From positions 124,001-188,000 of the forward strand of contig JAQTTH010000006.1 of NCBI GenBank assembly GCA_028710895.1: 64,000 nucleotides of DNA. The letters are read 5' to 3'. Every line of letters starts with the position of its first letter. Position 1 is the first letter of the stretch. The notes under the pieces were generated by a model. The model saw only the letters and a list, made by a program, of their open reading frames with translations. It made no database searches and was not told the origin of the DNA. Positions 44,774-53,034 of this stretch are shown here, in pieces. The DNA is from Paludibacter sp. (lineage in GTDB: Bacteria; Bacteroidota; Bacteroidia; Bacteroidales; Paludibacteraceae). The position numbers were made by a program, and so were the translations under genes.

Positions 44774-45244
44774 ATGGCAGTAAATTACATGACCGCAGAT
44801 GGTTACAAAAAAATGGTAGAGGAATTGAATGAGTTGGAAAGAGTACAACGTCCTGCTATTTCAAAACAAATTGGTGAAGCGCGTGATAAAGGCGATTTAT
44901 CGGAAAATGCTGAATATGATGCAGCCAAAGAAGCTCAGGGCATGCTCGAAATGAAGATTTCTTTATTGAAAGAAACCATCGCTTCGGCGCGTATGATTGA
45001 TGAGTCGAAAATAAGCACCAAAGAAGTTCAGATTCTGACCCGTGTAAAAATAAAAAACACGAAAACTGACCAGATTATGTCGTATATGATTGTTTCGGAA
45101 AGTGAAGCCAACCTGAAAGAAGGCAAACTATCCGTTACCACTCCTATTGCAAAAGGGCTACTTGGCAAGAAAGTAGGTCAGAAAGCATCCGTTGCCGTCC
45201 CTTCGGGCGTTATGGAGTTTGAAATTATTGAGATTTCTCTGTAA
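44774..45244 (+). CDS. greA: Transcription elongation factor GreA
   Basis: 156 residues. The N-terminal coiled coil that enters the RNA polymerase secondary channel is complete, with the acidic tip in ARDKGDLSENAEYDAAKEAQ. The C-terminal FKBP-like domain ends KVGQKASVAVPSGVMEFEI. It rescues backtracked polymerase by stimulating RNA cleavage. An unusually good ribosome site for Bacteroidota precedes it, and the HIT gene follows 38 bases later in the same unit. Confidence 0.95.
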   Translation: MAVNYMTADGYKKMVEELNELERVQRPAISKQIGEARDKGDLSENAEYDAAKEAQGMLEMKISLLKETIASARMIDESKISTKEVQILTRVKIKNTKTDQIMSYMIVSESEANLKEGKLSVTTPIAKGLLGKKVGQKASVAVPSGVMEFEIIEISL

Positions 45245-45282
45245 CAACCAAATAGCTATGAGTAACTTAAAACCGCATTACT

Positions 45283-45678
45283 ATGGCAACTATTTTTTCG
45301 AGAATTGTAAACGGCGAAATTCCCTGTTACAAGGTAGCTGAAGACGAAAAGTTCTTTGCTTTTCTGGATATAAATCCAATGTCAAAAGGCCACACGCTCG
45401 TTATCCCCAAAGTGGAAGAAGATTATATCTTTAACCTGGACGATGACACCCTGAGCGGAATGACCCTCTTTGCAAAGAAGATTGCAAAAGCCATTGAAAA
45501 AGCCGTACCTTGTGTACGAATAGGAGTAGCTGTTATCGGACTTGAAGTTCCTCATGCTCACATACACCTGATACCAATCAATCAGGAATCGGATATGAAC
45601 TTTAAAAATCCAAAACTAAAGCTCAGTCCCGAAGAAATGAATGAAATTGCACTGAAGATACAGGAAAACCTAATATAA
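45283..45678 (+). CDS. HIT family nucleotide-binding protein (Hint-like)
   Basis: 131 residues with the histidine-triad motif HAHIHLIP near residue 95 and the N-terminal IFSRIVNGEIPCYKVAED of the Hint branch. It should hydrolyse AMP- or GMP-linked phosphoramidates. It shares a transcription unit with greA, a common pairing in Bacteroidales. Confidence 0.92.
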   Translation: MATIFSRIVNGEIPCYKVAEDEKFFAFLDINPMSKGHTLVIPKVEEDYIFNLDDDTLSGMTLFAKKIAKAIEKAVPCVRIGVAVIGLEVPHAHIHLIPINQESDMNFKNPKLKLSPEEMNEIALKIQENLI

Positions 45679-45679
45679 A

Positions 45680-45720
45680 ATAATGGCTGTTGCAAATTTA
45701 CTGCAACAGCCATTATTTTT
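45680..45720 (+). terminator. Terminator of greA-HIT
   Basis: AATAATGGCTGTTGCA / TGCAACAGCCATTATT hairpin, symmetric and T-rich on both sides, also able to end prmC transcripts. Confidence 0.85.
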
Positions 45721-45739
45721 ATCCTGTTCAATTTAGTGC

Positions 45740-46582
45740 CTACGGTCTTATTGCCCTTACCATCCTGTCGTTCCCCGATATATCTTTACGAAGTTCAACA
45801 TCGACAAATCCTAAATCATTAAGCATTTGAGTGCAAGTTCGCCCTGCCGACCTGTGAATCTCAAAATAAAGCTTTCCTCCGAATTTCAACTGTGTCAAAG
45901 CCATATTGGCAATCTTACGATAGAACAACAAAGGATCGTTATCCGGAACAAACAAGGCCAGATGCGGTTCATAATCCAATACGTTGGGAAGTATTTCAGC
46001 CTTTTCAAGCTCCGGAATATAGGGCGGGTTACTTATAATGATATCCCATCGTCTTGAAAATTCAATCGTAGTCAGAATATCAACTTTCGAGAAATTTACA
46101 GCCAGATTATTTCTTTCAGCATTTCCGGCAGCAGTTTTCAGAGCTTCGTCCGATATATCAAACGCATCAACTTCCGAATGTGTGAATTCATGCTTCAGGC
46201 TGATAGCAATACAACCGCTACCGGTACCAATATCCAGCAGATTCAAATGGGCTGCACGGTCATTCTCTGTCCGTATCCAGTCAACCAACTCTTCGGTCTC
46301 AGGTCGGGGAATCAAAACCGATTCATTCACCGTAAACATTAAGCCATAAAACTCCGTTTCACCTAATATATACTGAATTGGAACATTTTTTTTCAGTTTC
46401 TCTAAAAAAGAATCTATTTCCTTACGGTGTAAATCAAAAATTTGAGTATTTTTGTTAAGGATTATTTGAGTTCGGGATAAACCTGTAAGCTTTTCAATAA
46501 TCAGCAGGCTAAAACTCCTGATTTCTGATTCAGGATAAATTCCCTGAAGTTCTGTTTGTATATGTGCGAAGGTTGATTGCAT
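45740..46582 (-). CDS. prmC: Peptide chain release factor N5-glutamine methyltransferase
   Basis: 280 residues. It methylates the Gln of the GGQ motif of RF1/RF2. The N-terminal helical domain (1-75) is followed by a SAM-dependent fold with LLDIGTGSGCIAISL and the catalytic NPPYIPELE. The promoter box TATCTTTGC ends three bases before the start codon, so the mRNA may be leaderless. It is divergent from ribD. Confidence 0.94.
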   Translation of the reverse strand: MQSTFAHIQTELQGIYPESEIRSFSLLIIEKLTGLSRTQIILNKNTQIFDLHRKEIDSFLEKLKKNVPIQYILGETEFYGLMFTVNESVLIPRPETEELVDWIRTENDRAAHLNLLDIGTGSGCIAISLKHEFTHSEVDAFDISDEALKTAAGNAERNNLAVNFSKVDILTTIEFSRRWDIIISNPPYIPELEKAEILPNVLDYEPHLALFVPDNDPLLFYRKIANMALTQLKFGGKLYFEIHRSAGRTCTQMLNDLGFVDVELRKDISGNDRMVRAIRP

Positions 46583-46584
46583 AA

Positions 46585-46592
46585 CGCAAAGA
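46585..46592 (-). promoter_or_regulatory. Promoter -7 box immediately before prmC
   Basis: TATCTTTG on the minus strand, with the ATG only three to five bases further, implying a leaderless or nearly leaderless transcript. Confidence 0.5.
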
Positions 46593-46660
46593 TAGAAAAA
46601 TTAGTTGCTAGTAACAAAGTCGCAACATTTGAATCAATTAAAAATCACTCTCAGTTCGCT

Positions 46661-47713
46661 ATGGATACTGATATAAAGTATATGTCCCGCTGCCTTCAAC
46701 TGGCCGAACAAGGTGCCGGTTATGTTGCACCTAACCCTATGGTTGGTTGCGTAGTTGTTTGCGACGATGTAATTATTGGCGAAGGATATCATCACCGGTA
46801 TGGCGAAGCGCATGCCGAACCCAATGCTATAAATTCCGTAAAGAACAAAGAGCTACTCGCGAAATCGACACTTTATGTCAGCCTGGAGCCTTGCTCCCAT
46901 TATGGCAAAACACCTCCTTGCGCCAACCTCATTGTTACAAGTGGAATTCCGCGCGTTATTATCGGAACACTTGATCCAAACCCAAAAGTGGCCGGTCGCG
47001 GAGTAGAGATTCTTCGCAAAGCGGGTATAGAAGTGGAAATCGGCTTCATGGAAAAAGAATGCCGGGAGCTAAACAAACGATTTTTTATTTATCAGGAACA
47101 AAAACGTCCATACATTTTGCTCAAATGGGCTCAGACTCAGGATGGATTTATCGACCGCCTGCGAACTACAGTCGATGAACAACCTCTGATTATTTCAAAC
47201 AACATCACCCGTCAGCTGACTCACAAGATGCGTTCGGAGAATCAGGCTATCATGGTAAGCACGAACACCGTTATATTGGACAACCCTTCACTTACAGTTC
47301 GTTTTTGGTCAGGTAAATCGCCCATACGCATAGCCATCGACCGACAAGGACGCATACCAGCCGACTACAAAATATTCGATGGTAGCTTTCCGACGATTAT
47401 ATTCAGTGAAAATCACAGACCAATTGATCACCCTAATGTCGAATTTATTACGCTCGACTTTGAAAAGGATAGTTTGCAACTGATTTTACAGAAAATTTAC
47501 GAACGAAATATTCATTCGGTACTCATTGAAGGTGGTTCTCAACTTTTAAACAGCTTTTTGGCTGCCGGTTTGTGGGATGATGCCAATGTGGAAATTTCCC
47601 CGGTAAGCATCACCGAGGGTATACCTGCACCTAAATTATCGTTACAACCTTATTCCCGGAAAACGTTTGAAGGGCATGAATGGATTAGTTTTAAAAGAAA
47701 AGGCTCCTATTAA
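46661..47713 (+). CDS. ribD: Bifunctional riboflavin biosynthesis deaminase/reductase RibD
   Basis: 350 residues. The N-terminal deaminase has the zinc site HAEPNAI (His, Glu) and PCSHYGKTPPCANL (two Cys). The C-terminal reductase (about 150-345) begins RPYILLKWAQTQDGFI and includes VLIEGGSQLLNSFL. It converts the pyrimidine intermediate after GTP cyclohydrolase II to the ribitylamino form. The frame is open to 46577, which would overlap the prmC start; the ATG at 46661 gives the standard MDTDIKYMSRCLQLAEQG. Confidence 0.94.
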   Translation: MDTDIKYMSRCLQLAEQGAGYVAPNPMVGCVVVCDDVIIGEGYHHRYGEAHAEPNAINSVKNKELLAKSTLYVSLEPCSHYGKTPPCANLIVTSGIPRVIIGTLDPNPKVAGRGVEILRKAGIEVEIGFMEKECRELNKRFFIYQEQKRPYILLKWAQTQDGFIDRLRTTVDEQPLIISNNITRQLTHKMRSENQAIMVSTNTVILDNPSLTVRFWSGKSPIRIAIDRQGRIPADYKIFDGSFPTIIFSENHRPIDHPNVEFITLDFEKDSLQLILQKIYERNIHSVLIEGGSQLLNSFLAAGLWDDANVEISPVSITEGIPAPKLSLQPYSRKTFEGHEWISFKRKGSY

Positions 47714-47748
47714 ACTCACTCGTTTTTCAACCTGTTGAGTTCGTTTTT
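47713..47748 (+). terminator. Probable terminator after ribD
   Basis: AACTCA / TGAGTT stem with a T-rich loop and a CGTTTTT tail. The stem is only six pairs. Confidence 0.45.
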
Positions 47749-47800
47749 GATATCCAGAAGACTCTAATTGCTCATTTTTAATTATAAAATAATTACCGGA

Positions 47801-49228
47801 ATGACAAGTATTTTAGCATCCTTCTTCCTTTTATTGTATATCTACACAACGATAAGTATCATATCGGTGCTTTTGTTGGAGAATCGTAACCCGGTGAAAT
47901 CGCTTTCCTGGTTATTGGTACTTGTTTTTCTTCCCATTTTGGGCATGTTCTTCTACCTGTTATTCGGACAGGATTACCGCAAAAAGAAAATTATCTCAAA
48001 AAAAAGCATTCGTCGGGTTATTGACAGGCCTGTAGCATCCTTTGACATCGACAAACTCGAAACTCTTATACAAAACGAGAGTCACCTAAAGCTGATCAAC
48101 TTACTTTATAAGAATAATGAATCGGCTTGTTATGCTAACAATAAAATTGATATCTATTCCACCGGAGAGAGTACATTTGAAGCACTCTTCGAAGCCATTC
48201 GAAATGCAAAAGACCACATACACATACAATTTTTCATTTTCGACGATGACAAAATATCTAACCAACTGCGTGAGTTGTTGATACAAAAAGCCAGGGAAGG
48301 AGTATCTGTACGAATGATTTACGACTATTGGGGAAGCTTCAATCTCTCGAAGGAATATATGAAATCGTTGCACGATGCCGGAGTTGCCACCGGGCCTTTC
48401 CTGCCTTTTCGGTGGAAAATTTCGATGAGCAACAAAATCAACTACCGCAATCACCGAAAACTTGTTATTGTAGATGGTAAAATCGGATTTACCGGTGGTT
48501 TGAATGTAGCCGACAGGTATATGTATGGAAATAACCTGGGTATCTGGCGCGACACTTTTGTGAAGTTCGAAGGCTCAGCCGCACATGGGTTGCAACTATT
48601 ATTTATGATTGATTGGTTTTTTGTAGACCAGAACCTACTTGAAGGTGCAAATTATTTCCCCGAACCTCCAAAATTCGGGAATAATCTCGTTCAGATCGTC
48701 AGCAGCGGTCCCGACACCGACTGGGAATCCATCATGCAGGGCATTGCCGCTGCTATTATGTCGGCCACCAAAAGCATATACATCCATTCACCTTATTATA
48801 TGCCTACCGAACTTATTACAGGTTGCATCGAAATGGCGGCATTGAGCGGCGTCGATGTTCGGTTAATGATTCCAATGAAATCGGACTCAAGGCTGTCGGA
48901 TGCCAGCACTTTTAGCTATCTGGGCAAGTCGCTCGAAGCAGGTGTGCGGGTTTTCCGATACAAAACAGGCTTCCTCCACAGCAAAGCCATTGTGATTGAC
49001 GATTATATTTCCATTATCGGCTCTACAAACCTCGACGAACGAAGTTTTGACCAGAATTTTGAAGCCAATGCATTTATTTACGACTCCGAAACGGCTCCTA
49101 CACTCAAGAAGCTATTCGTGCAAGACATGGAAAACAGTGAAGAATTGAGCCTTGAATCGTGGTCGAACCGCAGGCGGAGGCAAAAACTCAAAGAATCATT
49201 CGCACGTCTCTTCAGTCCGTTGATGTAA
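47801..49228 (+). CDS. cls: Cardiolipin synthase (phospholipase D family)
   Basis: 475 residues. It joins two phosphatidylglycerol molecules into cardiolipin at the inner membrane. Two N-terminal helices (SILASFFLLLYIYTTISII and LSWLLVLVFLPILGMFFYL) form a PLDc_N anchor. Two HKD motifs follow: NHRKLVIVDGKIGFTGG and HSKAIVIDDYISIIGSTN. A frame extension to a TTG at 47768 exists; the ATG at 47801 gives the standard start. Basic C-terminus RRRRQKLKESFARLF. Confidence 0.93.
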   Translation: MTSILASFFLLLYIYTTISIISVLLLENRNPVKSLSWLLVLVFLPILGMFFYLLFGQDYRKKKIISKKSIRRVIDRPVASFDIDKLETLIQNESHLKLINLLYKNNESACYANNKIDIYSTGESTFEALFEAIRNAKDHIHIQFFIFDDDKISNQLRELLIQKAREGVSVRMIYDYWGSFNLSKEYMKSLHDAGVATGPFLPFRWKISMSNKINYRNHRKLVIVDGKIGFTGGLNVADRYMYGNNLGIWRDTFVKFEGSAAHGLQLLFMIDWFFVDQNLLEGANYFPEPPKFGNNLVQIVSSGPDTDWESIMQGIAAAIMSATKSIYIHSPYYMPTELITGCIEMAALSGVDVRLMIPMKSDSRLSDASTFSYLGKSLEAGVRVFRYKTGFLHSKAIVIDDYISIIGSTNLDERSFDQNFEANAFIYDSETAPTLKKLFVQDMENSEELSLESWSNRRRRQKLKESFARLFSPLM

Positions 49229-49325
49229 TTTTCAACCCGAAAGTGTCAACTTTAAGAGAAAATCAACGCCCAAACACTTTTCAAAATTGATTCTTTTTAT
49301 TACTTTTGTGTCACTAAAAAATCAA

Positions 49326-49401
49326 CGGGATGTAGCTCAGCCCGGTTTAGAGTACTGGTCTGGGGGACCAGTGGTCGCAAGTTCGAATCTTGTCATCCCG
49401 A
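49326..49401 (+). tRNA. tRNA-Pro (anticodon GGG)
   Basis: Acceptor CGGGATG pairs with CATCCCG, discriminator A. The anticodon loop CTGGGGG carries GGG, and the T-arm is GCAAGTTCGAATCTTGT. CCA is not encoded. The gene marks the boundary between core genes and the accessory block to its right, but no integrase or duplicated 3' end is visible. Confidence 0.95.
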
Positions 49402-49413
49402 CCGTTGAAAATG

Positions 49414-49445
49414 AAAGACTTACATTAATTTGTAGGTCTTTTTTA
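49414..49445 (+). terminator. Terminator after tRNA-Pro
   Basis: AAAGACTTACA / TGTAGGTCTTTTTT hairpin with a T run. Confidence 0.75.
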
Positions 49446-49608
49446 TTTTCAAACATTACACAAACATTACACAAAATAGATATTTAATTACAAAAAAATA
49501 TAATTTGATATTAGTGTGATTGATTTCATGCCTACGCTTTTAAATGAATAACTTCCTTGTTATTCGAAATACTCCATCCATCTTTCTGAATCTCAATAAG
49601 CATTTTGT

Positions 49609-49645
49609 GAGCCCTAGTGATTTCATCACTAGGGCTTGTTTTATA
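49609..49645 (+). terminator. Hairpin terminator before the lysis-type cassette
   Basis: AGCCCTAGTGAT / ATCACTAGGGCT hairpin followed by TGTTTTA. It lies about 200 bases after tRNA-Pro with no gene between, so it may end an untranslated transcript or insulate the following cassette. Confidence 0.6.
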
Positions 49646-49720
49646 GCATCAAAAAGCATCGTTTAGCGTTGTTCATGTATTTATTACACAGTTGATTGAC
49701 TTGTACATTTACAAGAAAAA
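49645..49720 (+). repeat. Leader/promoter repeat, copy 1
   Basis: Begins AGCATCAAAAAGCATCGTTT and continues to TACATTTACAAGAAAA just before the holin-like gene. Copy 2 is at 51026-51102. Both contain a TAnATTTA -7-like box (49704-49711 here). Confidence 0.75.
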
Positions 49721-49729
49721 ATCAACTGT

Positions 49730-49957
49730 ATGAAAAAAGTATTATTCAAACTGCCTGATTGGTGGAAAGCTGAAACTCCTGTTTTGGCTCGTTTCTTTCA
49801 ACTTATCTCCAGTGCCATTGCTGCACTTCCATTGTATTACGCTGCGTTGCCAGCGGAGTTTAAAACAGCTATTCCGGACAGCTATCTGAAGTACATTGCT
49901 ATTGCCGGTGGCGTGTGTGCATTTATCCTCCAATTCTTCAACAAGAAACAATCATGA
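49730..49957 (+). CDS. Small membrane protein, holin-like
   Basis: 75 residues with two hydrophobic segments (PVLARFFQLISSAIAALPLYY and YLKYIAIAGGVCAFILQFF), a short charged C-terminus and no signal peptide. It overlaps by four bases (ATGA) an M15 peptidase gene. Position before an endolysin-like gene and size suggest a phage holin; I cannot assign a holin family. Confidence 0.55.
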   Translation: MKKVLFKLPDWWKAETPVLARFFQLISSAIAALPLYYAALPAEFKTAIPDSYLKYIAIAGGVCAFILQFFNKKQS

Positions 49958-50382
49958 ACAAACTAGGAAAATACTTCTCACTGGAAGAATTGACAGTAAC
50001 CCATGAGAACCTGGACAACACCCCCGGGCCGGTACAAATTCAAAAGCTGAAAGAACTAGTCAAAAATATTTTGGATCCACTCAGGGAAATGATTGACGAG
50101 CCGATAGCCGTGAACTCAGGTTTCAGAACATTAGCAGTAAACAAAGCCATTGGCGGGGCTCAAAAGCCCATTAGCCAACATACCAAAGGCGAAGCTGCGG
50201 ACATAGAATGTTTTGATAATGCAAAGCTATTTCAAACTATTCGTGACCACTTTCAGTTCGACCAGTTGATTTGGGAGAAAGGAAATGACCGCCAACCCGA
50301 CTGGGTACATGTAAGCCTAAAAAGCAAAGGAAACCGCAACCAGATACTCAAATATAAAAATGGAGAATATATACAATTATGA
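49954..50382 (+). CDS. M15 family D-Ala-D-Ala carboxypeptidase/endolysin
   Basis: 142 residues from the ATG at 49954, which overlaps the previous stop. Peptidase M15A fold: NSGFRTLAVNKAIGGA, QHTKGEAADI (metal-binding His and Asp), then WVHVSLK with the last metal His. It lacks a signal peptide, as phage endolysins do, and would cut peptide cross-links of peptidoglycan once let through by a holin. Its stop overlaps the next start by four bases. Confidence 0.85.
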   Translation: MNKLGKYFSLEELTVTHENLDNTPGPVQIQKLKELVKNILDPLREMIDEPIAVNSGFRTLAVNKAIGGAQKPISQHTKGEAADIECFDNAKLFQTIRDHFQFDQLIWEKGNDRQPDWVHVSLKSKGNRNQILKYKNGEYIQL

Positions 50383-51005
50383 AAAATTCAAACAGCCTTT
50401 TTAAAATCATAGCGGTATTTCTGACACTGATCATCTATTCAGTGTTTGTATTTCAGAAATGCGATTATAAGCAAGAAACACCGCAACCCGCAACAATTGA
50501 CCAGCGAGACAGAAACGAGTCAAAAGAAGATAGTTTAAACACTGCCAGAGCCACTGTTTTGCTTTGTCAGAAAGATAGTACTATTCAAACACTAAAGCCA
50601 AAACTTGCGAAAGAAAAAGCCAATACAGCTACTCAAAAAGCTGAAGCCAACAAACAACATGTTCTAAACGACACACTCCAATCCCGATTTGAAAGAGGTA
50701 AGGACCTGAGCACTTGCGAAGATCTTATCCGGGGTTTAAAGTTTGAAATAGTTGAAAAGGATAGTGTTATTGAAAGTCTCGATTCTGAGATAGAAAACTA
50801 CTCCTGCGAAGTGAAAGAACTGGAGGAGAAAGTGGATATTCAAAAGGGTGTTATCGACAGCAAACAAAACCTGATTGCCTGCAAAGATTCAACCATAAAC
50901 TTTTACAAGGTTCAAAAGAAAGAAACTGACTTGTGGAATAAGGTAAGAATCAAAGTTGCTGGAGTAATCATATTAATTGAAACTATAGGATTGATTTTGA
51001 AATAG
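50379..51005 (+). CDS. Coiled-coil membrane protein, spanin-like
   Basis: 208 residues: an N-terminal transmembrane helix (IIAVFLTLIIYSVFVFQKC), a long charged coiled coil (about 40-185) and a C-terminal helix (VAGVIILIETIGLILK). An Rz-type spanin has the first two parts, and its place right after the endolysin fits. The second helix is unusual for Rz. I do not recognise a family. Confidence 0.45.
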   Translation: MKNSNSLFKIIAVFLTLIIYSVFVFQKCDYKQETPQPATIDQRDRNESKEDSLNTARATVLLCQKDSTIQTLKPKLAKEKANTATQKAEANKQHVLNDTLQSRFERGKDLSTCEDLIRGLKFEIVEKDSVIESLDSEIENYSCEVKELEEKVDIQKGVIDSKQNLIACKDSTINFYKVQKKETDLWNKVRIKVAGVIILIETIGLILK

Positions 51006-51025
51006 ATTTATTGTATTGGCTGAAT

Positions 51026-51102
51026 AGCATCAAAAAGCATCGTTTAGCATTATTTATATATTTATAACACAGTGGTTTGTCGCTGTAAATTTACAACAAA
51101 AT
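51026..51102 (+). repeat. Leader/promoter repeat, copy 2
   Basis: AGCATCAAAAAGCATCGTTTAGC again, then a conserved ~75-base stretch ending TAAATTTACAACAAAA before the 51134 gene. The two copies differ mainly at scattered single bases, as expected of a duplicated promoter. Confidence 0.75.
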
Positions 51103-51133
51103 TATTAGTACAAACATTTAAAGACTTACAACT

Positions 51134-51940
51134 ATGGCCAGACAATTAGGACATGTAAAGTACAAAGGTACAATCGGCGAGATTCGCCATTTCAAGATTA
51201 AAGGTATGACTGGCAACTTTGCCGGATTAAAGGGTGGTGCAACTGGTGAGCAAATCAAGAATGATCCCGGGTTTGTCAGAACCCGAGAAAACATGAATGA
51301 GTTTGCTGCTTGTGCTATTGCGGGTAAATCTGTTCGCGTTGGGTTAAACATGCTCATGAAACAAATGAGCGATGCTCAGCTGACTGGTCGATTGACTGGT
51401 ATCATGAAAAAAATCAATCTGGAAGATCAGACCGAAGCTCGTGGTTACAGGGCAATTTTAGTTTCGACTCAAAACAAGTATTTGATTGGTTTGAATTTCA
51501 ACAGAAACTTCAGCTTTGATAGTTCGTTCATTGCTCCGTTTGAATTAACTGCCAATGTTGACCGCAACAGTTCAACCTTGACAGTTCCGGCATTTAGTCC
51601 GGCAAAATCAGTGATTGCCCCTGCCGGTGCCACTCACTTCCGATTGATTAATGCTGTGTCTGTGATTTCAGATTTTGCATTCAATGCTACAACCGGAATT
51701 TATGAACCCATCCAGCCGGAACTGAATGAAGTATCAAATGTAGCCTACTCGGCATACCTTGATATTAAACTGGACATTGCAGCTCCGACAGTCATTGCCA
51801 GTGCTCTTCCGGGAGCTCCTGAAATGAATGACGATGTAACAGTGTTGAACTCGGTTGGTATTGAATTCTATCAAAAAGCCGGTAACGATTACTACCTGTT
51901 GAATGCAGGTCACGCATTGAAGATTCAAAGCACATTCTAA
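51134..51940 (+). CDS. Hypothetical protein, Bacteroidota cassette type
   Basis: 268 residues, no signal peptide or transmembrane helix. A basic glycine-rich start (YKGTIGEIRHFKIKGM) is followed by a helical stretch with GKSVRVGLNMLMKQ and a strand-rich C-terminal half (alternating FELTANVDRNSSTLTVPAF, SAYLDIKLDI). The layout recalls the DUF6266-type proteins, which share a short G-x-x-G/basic N-terminus, but I cannot confirm membership. It has its own leader copy and terminator, and it is probably expressed in parallel with the lysis-like genes. A virion-like or DNA-bound structural role is possible; unknown. Confidence 0.6.
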   Translation: MARQLGHVKYKGTIGEIRHFKIKGMTGNFAGLKGGATGEQIKNDPGFVRTRENMNEFAACAIAGKSVRVGLNMLMKQMSDAQLTGRLTGIMKKINLEDQTEARGYRAILVSTQNKYLIGLNFNRNFSFDSSFIAPFELTANVDRNSSTLTVPAFSPAKSVIAPAGATHFRLINAVSVISDFAFNATTGIYEPIQPELNEVSNVAYSAYLDIKLDIAAPTVIASALPGAPEMNDDVTVLNSVGIEFYQKAGNDYYLLNAGHALKIQSTF

Positions 51941-51964
51941 AACCAGTACCTGGTATTAATTAGC

Positions 51965-51995
51965 GAAAGGGCGTTCCGAATGGATCGCCCTTTTT
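51965..51995 (+). terminator. Terminator after the 51134 gene
   Basis: AAAGGGCG / CGCCCTTTTT hairpin with T run. Confidence 0.85.
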
Positions 51996-52121
51996 CATTT
52001 CTGGGAATTAAGGTGGACTTATAGCTGAAACATCATGAGTGCACTTATGTAGCCTTTATGTAGGGATTTTGTATGACTTATCCATTACTTGAGTATCGTT
52101 TGATTATTTGCACACATCACT

Positions 52122-52188
52122 CGGAAAACGGGCAATAACTTTTTGGGCCGTCCCACCGAGCCCGAAAAAAGTTATTCTCGTTTTTCCG
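52122..52188. other. 67-nt imperfect hairpin
   Basis: The outer arms are CGGAAAACG / CGTTTTTCCG. The inner arms are AATAACTTTTTGGGC / GCCCGAAAAAAGTTATT, with an 11-base loop (CGTCCCACCGA) and small internal bulges. It lies just past the 3' end of the minus-strand 52219 gene. It is longer and more structured than a normal terminator and could be a recombination, replication or RNA element. Confidence 0.7.
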
Positions 52189-52218
52189 CTGAAGCTAACT
52201 AATGCGTGCAAGTAGCAT

Positions 52219-52638
52219 TTAGGGAATGTCCTTGTAGAATAGCATTCGCTTAGCATTGGAGATTAAAAGCAAATTTTGCTTATAATTTTTTTCCAGAGCT
52301 TCCAAACTGCGGAGAGTAGAAACTGCTTTTTTAAACTGAGCCGGATTTCCATTGGCTTTATTTAAACCATCCAAAAGGCAAGACTTTACATCCCGCAACA
52401 CTACAAACGGAATAACCGACCCACGCAAAAACGGATAAAAAGCTTTAGACTGCCACAAGCTATAAGCCAACCAATAAAGCTGCTCCTTTTCAAAATCAGT
52501 TTTGCATTGAATAACAAAGCAATTCGGACAGGGAACAGAAAGCGGTTTTCCGCTATTATTTCCTTTGTTTAAAATGAAGAAATGATGCATTGAATAGACA
52601 ACGCCCTGACGGTGTGATTTGATGTTGAAAGTGCTCAT
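52219..52638 (-). CDS. Hypothetical protein, DUF6943-like
   Basis: 139 residues, soluble. The segment FYPFLRGSVIPFVVLRDVK followed by NGNPAQFKKAVSTLRSLEAL and ISNAKRMLFYKDIP is a pattern I associate with DUF6943, a Bacteroidota family found in mobile or accessory DNA. Function unknown. The gene sits alone between a large hairpin and a gene-poor repeat region, which fits mobile-element cargo. Confidence 0.6.
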   Translation of the reverse strand: MSTFNIKSHRQGVVYSMHHFFILNKGNNSGKPLSVPCPNCFVIQCKTDFEKEQLYWLAYSLWQSKAFYPFLRGSVIPFVVLRDVKSCLLDGLNKANGNPAQFKKAVSTLRSLEALEKNYKQNLLLISNAKRMLFYKDIP

Positions 52639-52639
52639 A

Positions 52640-53034
52640 AACTGGAGGATTAAATGGTAAAAACTAAAAGCAGCTGCTGCGCCCGGAAATAATTTTTACC
52701 CACAGAAAAGAGAAAGAAAAAAAGAAGAAGAAAAAAAAGAAAAATATAGCCATCTCTTCAGGCGGACGGATTGGGCTGTCAAGGTTTTTGGGAAAAATAC
52801 TACCTGAAGCTTGCGTAAGTGTGGAGATTTTTTCTCAAAACACGAAGTGCCTGACCTTTACTGCCCAAAGCGTGGGTCTGTGTTGGCCGCCTTATCTTTG
52901 CTAGATTTTTTATTTTTTTGTCGGTAAATATTACACTCAAAAAGTCCTTGTTGTATTTGTCTTTTTGAAATTTGATTTTTGAATCCTTTTGGAAAAAGAA
53001 ACCATACCAAAATAAAACCAAAAGGATTCTCTCC
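52640..53034. other. Gene-poor region with purine tract
   Basis: No convincing gene. A run of A/G only (AAAGAGAAAGAAAAAAAGAA and on, about 52708-52745) is followed by unique sequence up to the first copy of the ~305-bp element. Minus-strand open frames here are low-complexity and lack plausible starts. Confidence 0.5.

Noticed and set aside
46577-46660. Longer RibD N-terminus
   Set aside because: It would overlap the prmC start codon and promoter, and the residues do not match the family.
49326-49401. Attachment site for an integrated element in tRNA-Pro
   Set aside because: I found no second copy of the tRNA 3' end to the right and no integrase gene in the window.
52122-52188. Integron attC site
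   Set aside because: The ends do not fit RYYYAAC / GTTRRRY, and no integron integrase is present.
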